From: Flavobacteriales bacterium UBA1993
Lineage (GTDB): Bacteria > Bacteroidota > Bacteroidia > Flavobacteriales_G > Salibacteraceae
Direction of reading: 5' to 3'
Assembly (NCBI GenBank): GCA_002336485.1
Contig: DDCZ01000052.1
Location: forward strand, 1 to 54,970
DNA length: 54,970 nucleotides
The notes under the pieces are model-generated. The model was not told the DNA's origin and searched no databases. It was given only the letters and a program-made list of their open reading frames with translations. The position numbers and the translations under genes are program-made. Of the stretch, positions 1 through 8,337 are shown one piece after another; positions within the stretch are counted from its first letter, which is position 1; every line of letters starts with the position of its first letter.

Positions 1-29
1 TTTCATTTTAGATGTGTCACAACGGATTT

Positions 30-73
30 GGCTATGAGCAGTAGCGTCCCGGAGGGCGCTATTGCTTATAGCC
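30..73. repeat. Long hairpin at outer edge of left inverted motif
   Basis: A near-perfect inverted repeat: arm 30-46 pairs with arm 57-73 over 17 positions with two G-U pairs, and the loop holds CCC/GGG (48-50 and 54-56) that can extend the stem. GTTGGGGCA follows four bases later at 77-85. A T-rich run begins only about 17 bases after the stem, so this is not a clean intrinsic terminator. An ACAAC at 19-23 opposite the GTTG after the hairpin gives an attC-like outline of roughly 65-70 nt. The hairpin is certain; the role is inference. Confidence 0.75.
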
Positions 74-76
74 GGT

Positions 77-119
77 GTTGGGGCATCGTGTTTTTTCTTT
101 TTTTTTAACGGACTAACCT
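77..119 (+). repeat. Left copy of inverted two-part motif (GTTGGGGCA ... AACGGACTAACCT)
   Basis: GTTGGGGCA lies at 77-85 and AACGGACTAACCT at 107-119, separated by a T-rich stretch. Both parts recur in inverted orientation at 3002-3035: AGGTTAGTCCGTT is the exact 13-base reverse complement, and TGCCCCAAC the exact 9-base one. The 21-base spacer here is longer than the 12 bases on the right. I noticed no other copy in the window. The motif reaches the stop of the lipoprotein gene. Confidence 0.7.
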
Positions 120-592
120 CTCTTTCTAGGGCAATTCTCGTGTTGCTCCACTTGTACGAGTTTATTGTCCGAAAACTCTGATTCAATTTTGGTCTTTAGG
201 TTCAAAGCCAAGTCATTTTCAATTACACTCAAATCGAAACAGTAATCAACTTCACCTTCTCTTCCCCAAGGAACTTTTTCAAACTGAGCAGTTTTAGAGT
301 TATTTAACCCAAGTGATGAAATGAGGGATTCAAGTTTATCAATGGCTTTACCATCTATACCTGAGCCTCTACTAGAGAATGTAACTACAAGATAACCTGT
401 CTGAGTGGCTTGCTTAGTTTCATTCTTGTCAATCTTCTGAGCCTTTTCTAAACCCTTAGGAACTTGTGTTTCGGTCTCAGCTATGTTGTCCTTCTGTGTC
501 GTGTTTTTGTCTTGAATTTTTTCATCCTGTTGATGGTTTGCAGAACACCCTAACACGAGTATCATGCTTAAAATGGCTAAACTATTTTTCAT
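113..592 (-). CDS. Small lipoprotein, unknown function
   Basis: 159 residues starting at ATG 592. The N-terminus is a lipoprotein signal with a VLGCS lipobox (Cys16), followed by a Q/K/D/T-rich linker and a compact C-terminal part with two cysteines. I recognise no domain. The start is one base after the TGA of the metalloprotease (TGATATG), so it is the last gene of a three-gene operon. Its stop lies inside the left inverted motif at 107-119. The protein should be anchored in a membrane facing the periplasm or cell surface. Operon position suggests a link with the protease, but that is inference. Confidence 0.7.
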   Translation of the reverse strand: MKNSLAILSMILVLGCSANHQQDEKIQDKNTTQKDNIAETETQVPKGLEKAQKIDKNETKQATQTGYLVVTFSSRGSGIDGKAIDKLESLISSLGLNNSKTAQFEKVPWGREGEVDYCFDLSVIENDLALNLKTKIESEFSDNKLVQVEQHENCPRKRG

Positions 593-593
593 A

Positions 594-2594
594 TCAATTT
601 TCTATTATCAGTTTTACATGATGATTCTTGGAGCTGGTCTTGACGTGCAACGAATAGACTCCGTTTGAAAGTTCTGGAACAGAGATGTCAATGGTGTTTG
701 AGCCATTCAATAATTGAGAATTAGAAGCATAAGTAAGTCGCCCTGTCAAGTCATAAAGTCTAATCTCAATGTCTTCAGTCGGATTAGAATTAATGCGAAT
801 TGAAAACCCTCCTGAATTAGGATTAGGGAAGACCTCTAATTCATTCAATTCATGAACAGAGTTAAGACCTGTAGGAAAATCGACAACTATGCAGTCTGTC
901 TTAGTATTACTTGAATTTCCAAAGCTGTTTGTGGCAGTCAATGAAACAGAATAAACACCAGCAGATTGGTAAGTAATGCTAGTTGGATTCTGAGCCGATG
1001 AACTAGGCGTATTTGCACCTGAGAATGTCCAACTCCATGTACTCGGACTATTTGTCGATAAGTCTGAAAAGTTGACCGTTAATGGAGCGGGGCCAGATGT
1101 AACATCAGCAGTGAACTCAGCATTTGGTGGGTTTCCAATTGTAATGAATCCTGTTTTTGTTTCTGAATCATTGCCCCAGCCATTAATTGCAGTGAGAGTG
1201 ACAGAGTATGTGCCTACTGCGTTGTATGTGATTCCAGAAGGGTTTTGTTGTGATGAACTCGATGGAGAGCCTCCTTGAAAAGTCCAAGCCCATGAGGTTG
1301 GACTACCAGATGATAGATCACTGAAATTAACGCTTAAACCAGACGAACCAGTTGTTTGGTTAGCAGAGAAGTTTGCAACGGGCGGGTTGCCAGTTGAACA
1401 GCCGTCAGAGTTTTGAAGACTACTTCTAGAATTATAGAGGGTTGCTTCCATTTCTCTGTATTGCCAATATGTAAACATGTTTAGACATTCGTCATCTGAG
1501 TAGTCCATGTAATTTACATACATATCACCACCTAGCCCTGCATTGCTACAAGAAACAGGAGCCGATGTTGGACAGCCAGAACTTGAGCCACCTTGGTTTG
1601 GAGTGTCCTCTATATCATCTGAACCATTGCAAGCCGTACCATCATCACCCCAAATGTGATAAAGGTTTAGCCAATGACCCACCTCGTGCGTTGCGGTGCG
1701 TCCGAGATCGAACGGGGGAGATGCTGTACCAGTAGTTCCAAAATATTCATAGTCAATTACGACCCCATCCGTAGCTGCACTTCCTGTTCCCGGAAATTGA
1801 GCATATCCGAGAGTGGTGCCGGATAGGTTCACTACCCAAATGTTCAAGTAGTCATTTCTTGGCCAAGCGTCTTTTCCGCCCATTGAAGTGAATTTCATTT
1901 CATTGTTTCCACTTGATGAGAAAGAAGTGACGTTTGTGGATGTTCTCGTAATCCCATTTGTCGGGTCGCCATTTGGATCCATAGAAGCGAGACAAAATTC
2001 GATTCTAGTATCTTTCGAGAAGCCTCGAAACCTAGAAGGAGCAGAGGTTATATCATTATTTAATCTCCTGAAGTCTTCGTTCAATACATCAATTTGAGAC
2101 TGAATCTGACTATTTGAAATGTTCTGAGTAGCATTATTGTACACTACATGCACTACGGTTGGGATGGTAATAACAGGGTATATCGTATCATACATTGTGA
2201 TTGTACATGCAATAGGAATAGAGTTACTTGCACAATCATATTCATCCATCAGAACATTGTAGCTACCGTTGGTTAAAGGAGAAAAGTAGATTCTGGATTG
2301 AGGTGAACAAGTTGAATAATCGTCATTGTAGGCCTCAAGGTTGTTGTTTCCACTTTTATAGATGGTAATCTGGGAGTCGAATGCGTTGTCTCCACAAGTG
2401 GAAATTTGATAAACCCTTCCCGCGATCATTCCAGTGACAGTGGTATATTCTCCACCGTATAAGTAAGTAGTGACACTATTTCCAACTGAAGTAGGTGCGG
2501 AAACTGTTTCCCAATATGCGTTGTTATTCGGGCATTGAGCAAAGGCTAGAGCTGAATACAGAACAAGACCGAATATGAATATAGTTGTTCTCAA
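594..2594 (-). CDS. Secreted M43-family (pappalysin-like) zinc metalloprotease with two PKD domains and T9SS type A tail
   Basis: 666 residues. A signal peptide covers about 1-20. The protease domain contains HEVGHWLNLYH (about 301-311), the HExxHxxGxxH-type zinc site with N in place of G, and a later MDY Met-turn; this fits family M43. Two PKD domains at about 404-485 and 490-575 are close copies of each other. The last 80 residues form a T9SS type A sorting region (FPNP start, LYDLTGR, NGVYSL), predicting export by T9SS and proteolytic removal of the tail. The start is TTG at 2594, overlapping the upstream TGA (TTGA); no early in-frame ATG would preserve the signal peptide. Middle gene of the unit bounded by inverted motifs. 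Confidence 0.88.
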   Translation of the reverse strand: MRTTIFIFGLVLYSALAFAQCPNNNAYWETVSAPTSVGNSVTTYLYGGEYTTVTGMIAGRVYQISTCGDNAFDSQITIYKSGNNNLEAYNDDYSTCSPQSRIYFSPLTNGSYNVLMDEYDCASNSIPIACTITMYDTIYPVITIPTVVHVVYNNATQNISNSQIQSQIDVLNEDFRRLNNDITSAPSRFRGFSKDTRIEFCLASMDPNGDPTNGITRTSTNVTSFSSSGNNEMKFTSMGGKDAWPRNDYLNIWVVNLSGTTLGYAQFPGTGSAATDGVVIDYEYFGTTGTASPPFDLGRTATHEVGHWLNLYHIWGDDGTACNGSDDIEDTPNQGGSSSGCPTSAPVSCSNAGLGGDMYVNYMDYSDDECLNMFTYWQYREMEATLYNSRSSLQNSDGCSTGNPPVANFSANQTTGSSGLSVNFSDLSSGSPTSWAWTFQGGSPSSSSQQNPSGITYNAVGTYSVTLTAINGWGNDSETKTGFITIGNPPNAEFTADVTSGPAPLTVNFSDLSTNSPSTWSWTFSGANTPSSSAQNPTSITYQSAGVYSVSLTATNSFGNSSNTKTDCIVVDFPTGLNSVHELNELEVFPNPNSGGFSIRINSNPTEDIEIRLYDLTGRLTYASNSQLLNGSNTIDISVPELSNGVYSLHVKTSSKNHHVKLIIEN

Positions 2595-2953
2595 TTTCTC
2601 ATGTTTTTTGATGGTGAATCAAGCCTAGTTAGTTCTTTGTATAATTCTGGGTCTTTGGCATATAAATCTTGTTTCGCTTTTGCCCAGTTTAATCGATCAA
2701 TTTCAATATCTCCAGTTGGCTGATAACCGGGTAGAGCAGGAAGTTTAAAACCTTCCTCTGCAATGTACCGTCCGCTGGACTTTATTAGAGAATCGTTTTG
2801 GTTTTTTACTTGTTCTAGTCGTATAGCTGTAGCAGAGTCGTTTTCGATTTGATTTGCAAGTACTTCCATAGTCGCACAGTCTCTTGTCTGTGCTTGAATT
2901 GAACTGAATGTCAGTAAAGACAGTCCAGCTAGCAGAGCTTTTATTGTTTTCAT
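2591..2953 (-). CDS. Small exported protein, unknown function
   Basis: 120 residues from ATG 2953; an in-frame ATG at 2983 would add ten residues (130), but the signal peptide (MKTIKALLAGLSLL...QAQ) begins at 2953. The mature part has one cysteine near the start, a helical K/E/N-rich stretch, and a tail rich in Y, K, L and D. I recognise no domain. The TGA stop overlaps the TTG start of the metalloprotease, implying translational coupling. It is the first gene of the three-gene unit and lies just inside the right inverted motif. Confidence 0.65.
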   Translation of the reverse strand: MKTIKALLAGLSLLTFSSIQAQTRDCATMEVLANQIENDSATAIRLEQVKNQNDSLIKSSGRYIAEEGFKLPALPGYQPTGDIEIDRLNWAKAKQDLYAKDPELYKELTRLDSPSKNMRN

Positions 2954-3001
2954 AGGTTTTGGTTTTGAAGAAGTTGATTTCATATTCTAGGTTGGTATTT
3001 T

Positions 3002-3035
3002 AGGTTAGTCCGTTTTATTTTACATGTGCCCCAAC
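3002..3035 (-). repeat. Right copy of inverted two-part motif
   Basis: AGGTTAGTCCGTT (3002-3014) and TGCCCCAAC (3027-3035) are exact reverse complements of the two parts at 107-119 and 77-85. The spacer is 12 bases rather than 21. It faces the left copy across 2.9 kb that contains exactly three co-directional genes. On the minus strand the order is hairpin, GTTGGGGCA, AACGGACTAACCT, then the first gene, which is also the order expected for the start of an integron cassette after an attC R' box. Confidence 0.7.
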
Positions 3036-3055
3036 AATTGTATAAGGTGACAGTC

Positions 3056-3117
3056 ACTATTATTTTTTCTTGAGCATTCCAGCCAAAGACGCTGCCATCC
3101 TGCCAAACAATAATAGT
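3056..3117. repeat. Hairpin at outer edge of right inverted motif
   Basis: ACTATTATT (3056-3064) is the exact reverse complement of AATAATAGT (3109-3117), with further partial pairing inside the long loop. A small GTGAC-A-GTCAC palindrome precedes it at 3047-3057. The sequence differs from the left hairpin although its place beside the TGCCCCAAC box is the same. GTTGT at 3147-3151 could pair with the CCAAC box, giving an attC-like outline of about 125 nt. Confidence 0.5.
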
Positions 3118-3179
3118 CTATGCAAGCGAGTGAGCCAAGAAGCTTTGTTGTACGTAAGGTGTGACAAAAGGGAACCCCT

Positions 3180-6100
3180 TTACCTAAACAGATACATTTT
3201 CCCAAACTCCTTTTTGAAGTATTGGTCTGCATCGGATTCCAATCTATCTATATGATCGCCGTCAATTTTCATAATGGCGCGGTACATATACACGCCATTG
3301 GCAAGTCTATCGCCATACTCATCGGTCCCGTCCCACGCATATTCGCTAATATTTCTACCAATATGCATTGGGCCCAACTCATCCTTGGTGATTTCTCGAA
3401 CAACCTTTCCCGTAATTGATAGAATTTGAATCGTGAATACGTCTGGAATTTTAGTGCCAGTAAGCGTAAAAACGAAACGTGTTGAAGTAGTAAACGGGTT
3501 TGGATAATTCATGACCTGCGTTACCATGCTTTCGTTGATTACTTCAAATTCGATCGAATAATTTTCAGAACCAGAGGCATTGCCTGTTGCGTCTCGTCCC
3601 ATAACACTTAGCGTGTATGTGCCATTTGCTAAGGCCGCTGGTCTGTATGTCACACGGGCCTTGTTTTTGGAATCAAGAGCGGGTTCGAATTGCATTATTT
3701 CTGCGCCTTGCTGAATGAACGGAATTCGGTGTTGTTGACCCGTTGGATTCGACAGGAACACATCGAATGATGTTGTATCTGTCATTAGAATATACGTGTT
3801 GTCGTCCTTTAGTTCCATCACAATTTCAGGTGTGGGCGAAACAATGTCACCGTTAAGGATATGCACGCCATCGAAAGTCACGTCTAGCAAGGGATTGTTC
3901 CTGTCTGCATCCACAGTAAAGGATCGGTAAGCCCGATTATTGAAGGCATATTCTTCCTTGTGCCATTCCGTGTCCATCGGATTTACCTCCATCCAGAGGG
4001 TGTGCCGTCCCTTTAATCTAATTGTGCGAATCTCTATGGAGTCGAAAATCACCTCGGTGGCCAACAACTTGTCGTATCGAATGGTATCCGCTTGCAGAAT
4101 ATCTCCATCCTGATTTGTGAGCCAATAACGCACCATGAATTTCCCAAAGTCGTAGTCGCTAATATTCTGAATTGCCGCTCCAAAGTGAAAGGCCTCACCT
4201 GCTGAAATTTTGGACGCACGTAGGGCTGTTCCAAGCACGGGGTTCACAGCCGCATCTGGTGCCGGGTCAAACAATAAATGCCAAGACGCCAGTTGTGAAG
4301 GGGTGCCATTTTCATTGTCTGAAGTATGATAGTCGAGATTCAAATCTAAAACAGAATCAGCATCGATGGTTGAAAGAGCACCGGTCCCAGAAGCAATTAA
4401 TGTTTGCTCAATTATTTCTGAACCGAGCAGGTTGGTTGAGGTAACGGTGGCTTCAATTGCATCGCCAATCGGTTCTAATTTTCGAGATTTTAGATGGAAC
4501 GATTCCCAATTCATAGCTGGACCTACCACAGGCCCTGATATGGATCCCTGCTTGACAGTTGAGATAATTTTCTCGCGCATGTCAATGATGTCTGTCGGAT
4601 TTCGGCCAATTTCCTCTCGGCTAGTATTTGGAAACCCCTTTCGAGTGAAGAATATATATGGGTTTCGATTTTCTACATATCGAATACTATCAGCGCCCAG
4701 TGCCTCAAAAGCAGTGAAATGTTCATCTTTCCAATATGTAGTATCCTGAAAATCAGCATAACGAAGTGTATATGCCAAAAGGTAGTAGCCATCGGGAATT
4801 TTCTCAGTTATCATAGATATCATCGAGTCCATTTGCTCTGGCTTGCGTGCTTCAAATGAAAAGAAATACTCGGGTCGAGCGCGGTTGTCTTGCGGATCGT
4901 CCAAGTAGTTGTTGCTGTTTCCGAATTGATTTTCTGTATTGTAGAATGTCCCTTTATCATATCCATAGCAACCCCATGGAGCAAGGTCTATGGTGTCAAT
5001 TACCACGATTGCCATGGCTGCCTGTCCGCCAGGCTCAACACCGCGTTCACCCAGCGGAGCGCCTTGACCATCTAGCTCAAAACGAGTGGCATCATGTTCT
5101 GATTGTGTTTGAGATGAACCAATAACATTTACATACAACTCTCGGGAAGCCTCTTCAAACACAAATCTTCGATTGTTTCTGTTGCCGGTAATGAAGTCGT
5201 AATTGTTGTTTTTGAACTGGTAAAAATGATCTTGTCCCCAGCCCGTTTCAGAGGCGATCACTTGGAAACTATATTCACGCCACTTAGATAAATCGTCAAC
5301 AGGGGCCACTCTCCAAAAGAAGACTGTGCTATCCAGGAACCCATGAGCGTTCAGTCCTGGATTCCATTCCACGATGGCACCACTTTGTGTGATTTTTTGC
5401 GAACCGAATTGAGTAAAAAACGGACTATCGTACGTGTCTGTGGTGTCGATTTGAATGGTGTATTCTCTCGATGGTGCAAATGGATATCCCGTATTGGCTC
5501 TTAGTGTGAGTTCGAAATTTGGTACCACGGCAAAATTGTACGGAAATACAGGGGCGATGTCTCCGTCAATTATCTCAAACTGCATCGAGGTGATTTCGTT
5601 GTTCGTGTAATTGTCAAATTCAGGAATGCTGTCTCCCGGAAGGTCAATTTGAATGGTCAACTCGTTCTGGCCAATATCTGCTCCCTGTTCCACGCCAAAT
5701 CGAAATACAACTTCGGCTTTGTATCCGATACCGTCTAGCGTATGAAACTGAATTTCGTCCTGTTTACTAGTAGGAAAGGATCGTGTTGCTCTGAGTTCAA
5801 TCGGTCCTTTCACAGATCGTCCAAGATTTGTCACGTCCACGATCACATCGAAGGAATCAACATCAGTAGTAATAAATGCTGGGTCGAACCGAACTTGAGG
5901 GCCATTCCCAGGATCATTTATGCTCATTTCTGGATTCTCATGAGGATTCAACATAAAGGCTGGGTCGCCGTGTAATGTCATTTCTAGACCCATTCCGATA
6001 TAAGCAAGTTCAAGGTTGTTGTTGGCAGTATTCGGCGCAATGGAGTTGGCCGCCAGTTGCATTTGCTCAGCCAAACTTTTTCCATAATCGAGTTCAGATA

Positions 6101-6380
6101 TATGCCGATGCAATCGACCTGTATACGTATTTAGGTATCGAGGATCGCCCAGGCCTGGGGTTGCTAAAAAGGCTATCGCTCCGAGTCCGGATATTAATAC
6201 ATACTCTTCGGAAATACTAGAGACCGATGCGCTTGGAAGGTGAATGTTTCCTGAGTAGCAACTGTTGGCCATCACTACCGGATATTTTCCATTGTTGTCC
6301 CAATCCTTTGGGCTGTCAACGTTCAAATCAAATCCAGTTGTGGTGCCGTGTCCGAAAAAGGTCATGATCCACGCCATCAC
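3180..6380 (-). CDS. PorU2-like T9SS sortase, C-terminal fragment after a frameshift
   Basis: 1066 residues open, continuing the gene at 6328-8337 in another frame. It holds the C25 (gingipain-type) catalytic pair: His in MTFFGHG and Cys in NSCYSG, about 30 residues apart. A long beta-rich region follows, then a C-terminal T9SS-like region with MNYPNPF, TGKVVREI, DEYGDRLANGVY and a terminal LFR. Joined with the upstream fragment the protein would be about 1700 residues, the size of the PorU2 group rather than the shorter classical PorU. The first Met here (6380) is unlikely to be a true start, since the matching sequence upstream is in the other frame. The frames switch at about 6366-6372. 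Sequencing error, real inactivation and recoding all remain possible. Confidence 0.8.
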   Translation of the reverse strand: MMAWIMTFFGHGTTTGFDLNVDSPKDWDNNGKYPVVMANSCYSGNIHLPSASVSSISEEYVLISGLGAIAFLATPGLGDPRYLNTYTGRLHRHISELDYGKSLAEQMQLAANSIAPNTANNNLELAYIGMGLEMTLHGDPAFMLNPHENPEMSINDPGNGPQVRFDPAFITTDVDSFDVIVDVTNLGRSVKGPIELRATRSFPTSKQDEIQFHTLDGIGYKAEVVFRFGVEQGADIGQNELTIQIDLPGDSIPEFDNYTNNEITSMQFEIIDGDIAPVFPYNFAVVPNFELTLRANTGYPFAPSREYTIQIDTTDTYDSPFFTQFGSQKITQSGAIVEWNPGLNAHGFLDSTVFFWRVAPVDDLSKWREYSFQVIASETGWGQDHFYQFKNNNYDFITGNRNNRRFVFEEASRELYVNVIGSSQTQSEHDATRFELDGQGAPLGERGVEPGGQAAMAIVVIDTIDLAPWGCYGYDKGTFYNTENQFGNSNNYLDDPQDNRARPEYFFSFEARKPEQMDSMISMITEKIPDGYYLLAYTLRYADFQDTTYWKDEHFTAFEALGADSIRYVENRNPYIFFTRKGFPNTSREEIGRNPTDIIDMREKIISTVKQGSISGPVVGPAMNWESFHLKSRKLEPIGDAIEATVTSTNLLGSEIIEQTLIASGTGALSTIDADSVLDLNLDYHTSDNENGTPSQLASWHLLFDPAPDAAVNPVLGTALRASKISAGEAFHFGAAIQNISDYDFGKFMVRYWLTNQDGDILQADTIRYDKLLATEVIFDSIEIRTIRLKGRHTLWMEVNPMDTEWHKEEYAFNNRAYRSFTVDADRNNPLLDVTFDGVHILNGDIVSPTPEIVMELKDDNTYILMTDTTSFDVFLSNPTGQQHRIPFIQQGAEIMQFEPALDSKNKARVTYRPAALANGTYTLSVMGRDATGNASGSENYSIEFEVINESMVTQVMNYPNPFTTSTRFVFTLTGTKIPDVFTIQILSITGKVVREITKDELGPMHIGRNISEYAWDGTDEYGDRLANGVYMYRAIMKIDGDHIDRLESDADQYFKKEFGKMYLFR

Positions 6381-8337
6381 TGATCAGGTCACGAATGGTA
6401 TCCAAATCAAGTTGTTCAATGACGCTTCCGCTGGTCTTTGAGAATAGGAAAACCTTGCCCCCAAAATTCGGCCCTTCAATCGAATTCTTATAGGAGTTTA
6501 AGCAGCCCCTAAATTGATCGTTCTCTTCAGAATTGTTCCCGCCAGCAAAGTGCAAAACATGTTTTTGCCATAGCTTTTTGCCAATGGTATACTCAGCAAC
6601 AATACTGTTCTGTGCGTTTTCGGCTTCGATGAGTTTGTTAAGGTATGTATTGACTTGGGTATTATTGGTCGCGGCGATTCGACCCGTTGCAATGGCAGCG
6701 GCATAAGGATGGTTAGATAAACCCATTGTCAGCAGATTGTCCGAAGGAGGAGAGCCCATTGTAGGAACGAGTATTTCGGCTCGCGCTGTGGCCGACTTAC
6801 GATGCTTCGACTCCTGAATCGACTTTCCTAGAAGAAATAGATGTTTGGGAGGAACATTCCAGTTTTGAATGGCGTAATCACAAAGTCCCCTGATAGACGC
6901 TGGGTGAAACGGGATGCCATACGCGAATTGATCGTATAGTTCCTGGATATCGACTTGAACGACCCGCCCGCCCGTTGTTGAGTTTCGATATGTTGCGTAT
7001 GCATTCGCGCTTGATAATAGGTCTTTGTGGTGAACCAATAGGAAGGCTGAATCCTTTTGAATGGATTGAACATCAGCAAACTTCCCGGCGTTCCCTGCAG
7101 TAACAAGATCCGACGAACCAAGTTGAACGACATCGCTCTCTTTTTGGACTATGAGCTGGCGTCGTGTGCCTGCCTCAAGGTTGGTTTTAAGTGTGGTTCC
7201 CGATTGGGTGCACTCGTATCGACGACCGAGATCAGGATCATAGAGATACGTTGTTGCGTCGGCACCCCAATTGCTCAAGTTGAAATGAAATTGGGTGCTG
7301 CTTTGCGGGGAAATAAATGCCAGCGTGGATAAATCTTCGCCGGATACGTCTAGTTCATGCGGAAACGTGCACTTTACAAAGGAGAGCGCGCTATAATCAG
7401 AGCTGGTTTCATTTCCCGCACCGGTGGCGTTGGTATAGGCATCCACTTGCAATTGATCTGCGGGTAGCACGCCAATAGTTATTTGTGCTGTATGTCGCTT
7501 GTAGGCGTAACTTTCGAGATAGACCTCGCTGAATTGCACGAAACCTCCGCCGTTGTTGCGCCTGAATCGAACGTGGTGGGCATCTGGTCCGCCGGCTCCT
7601 TGGTTCATGCCTACTACACCAATTTCAACACTTATGTTGGGCGCTCCAATTCCTGTAAAGGCATTTTTGGTGGTGAACTTGGTTGCGGCAAGGGTAGGTT
7701 CGGAGTTTCCGTTGTAACCAAATATCTTGCTCACCCATCCCTTACCACCATGATATAGAGCGTTTGTTACCCCAGCTCCAATATTCTCTCCGTCGTTGTA
7801 TTGGGTTGTGAAATTTTGTAAGCGTTCGATGAGCATATAGGGCATCGGAGAAACAGCCGCGCCCGTATATGGAATCGTGTTGTATCGCTGGGTGGAAAAC
7901 GATCCATCGGTTAACCAAGTGATAAAGTAAGTGACCGTATCGGAGTAAAGCGAATAGTATGGATTGGTTTGGTCGTTTTCGGATGGATAAAAGGCCGCCT
8001 CCAGACTACCATCATTTGATCTACAATAGAGTTCAATAAAGTCTCCGCTATCAAACGAACCGTCATTCTGTCCTTCAATATGTATGCGCTGCTCTGAACC
8101 AAAAGCAAAGACCTGAATAGAGCGAGGGTCGATTGAATTGAGATTGGTCGCGGGGCTTGTTTGTTGCAGCGCAAAATTCAATGTGGAGCGGTCTATCCGA
8201 TAGATGCCACTATGTGCGACTTCAAATTTTAGGTATCGTTGATTGGAGCTATAATCTATCCACTCATTGCCAAATGGCTGTCCTATTGCTGCACACGATA
8301 AGGACACAAATGCGATGATCAATAGAAGTCCGCGCAC
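6328..8337 (-). CDS. PorU2-like T9SS sortase, N-terminal fragment before a frameshift
   Basis: 669 residues from GTG 8337, whose G is the last base of the TAG stop of the upstream gene (TAGTG). A signal peptide covers about 1-19. The N-terminal region has the family pattern (RYLKFEVAHSGIYRIDR), and the C25 peptidase fold begins about residue 430 (LVHHKDLL ...). The homologous reading runs to ISDGVD and then turns into an unrelated tail (HDLFRTRHHNWI) before a TGA at 6328-6330. The expected GV-IMTFFGHG continuation exists in the frame one base over, so the gene is interrupted just before its catalytic histidine. If functional, the product would cleave C-terminal signals of secreted cargo at the outer membrane. 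Confidence 0.8.
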   Translation of the reverse strand: MRGLLLIIAFVSLSCAAIGQPFGNEWIDYSSNQRYLKFEVAHSGIYRIDRSTLNFALQQTSPATNLNSIDPRSIQVFAFGSEQRIHIEGQNDGSFDSGDFIELYCRSNDGSLEAAFYPSENDQTNPYYSLYSDTVTYFITWLTDGSFSTQRYNTIPYTGAAVSPMPYMLIERLQNFTTQYNDGENIGAGVTNALYHGGKGWVSKIFGYNGNSEPTLAATKFTTKNAFTGIGAPNISVEIGVVGMNQGAGGPDAHHVRFRRNNGGGFVQFSEVYLESYAYKRHTAQITIGVLPADQLQVDAYTNATGAGNETSSDYSALSFVKCTFPHELDVSGEDLSTLAFISPQSSTQFHFNLSNWGADATTYLYDPDLGRRYECTQSGTTLKTNLEAGTRRQLIVQKESDVVQLGSSDLVTAGNAGKFADVQSIQKDSAFLLVHHKDLLSSANAYATYRNSTTGGRVVQVDIQELYDQFAYGIPFHPASIRGLCDYAIQNWNVPPKHLFLLGKSIQESKHRKSATARAEILVPTMGSPPSDNLLTMGLSNHPYAAAIATGRIAATNNTQVNTYLNKLIEAENAQNSIVAEYTIGKKLWQKHVLHFAGGNNSEENDQFRGCLNSYKNSIEGPNFGGKVFLFSKTSGSVIEQLDLDTIRDLISDGVDHDLFRTRHHNWI

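Noticed and set aside
91..106. T-rich run next to the left hairpin as an intrinsic terminator
   Set aside because: The T tract starts about 17 bases after the stem and sits within the inverted motif; a terminator would need it directly after the stem.
1..3151. A complete integron with integrase or a transposon with transposase
   Set aside because: No integrase or transposase frame is present in the window; only attC-like outlines and inverted motifs are seen.
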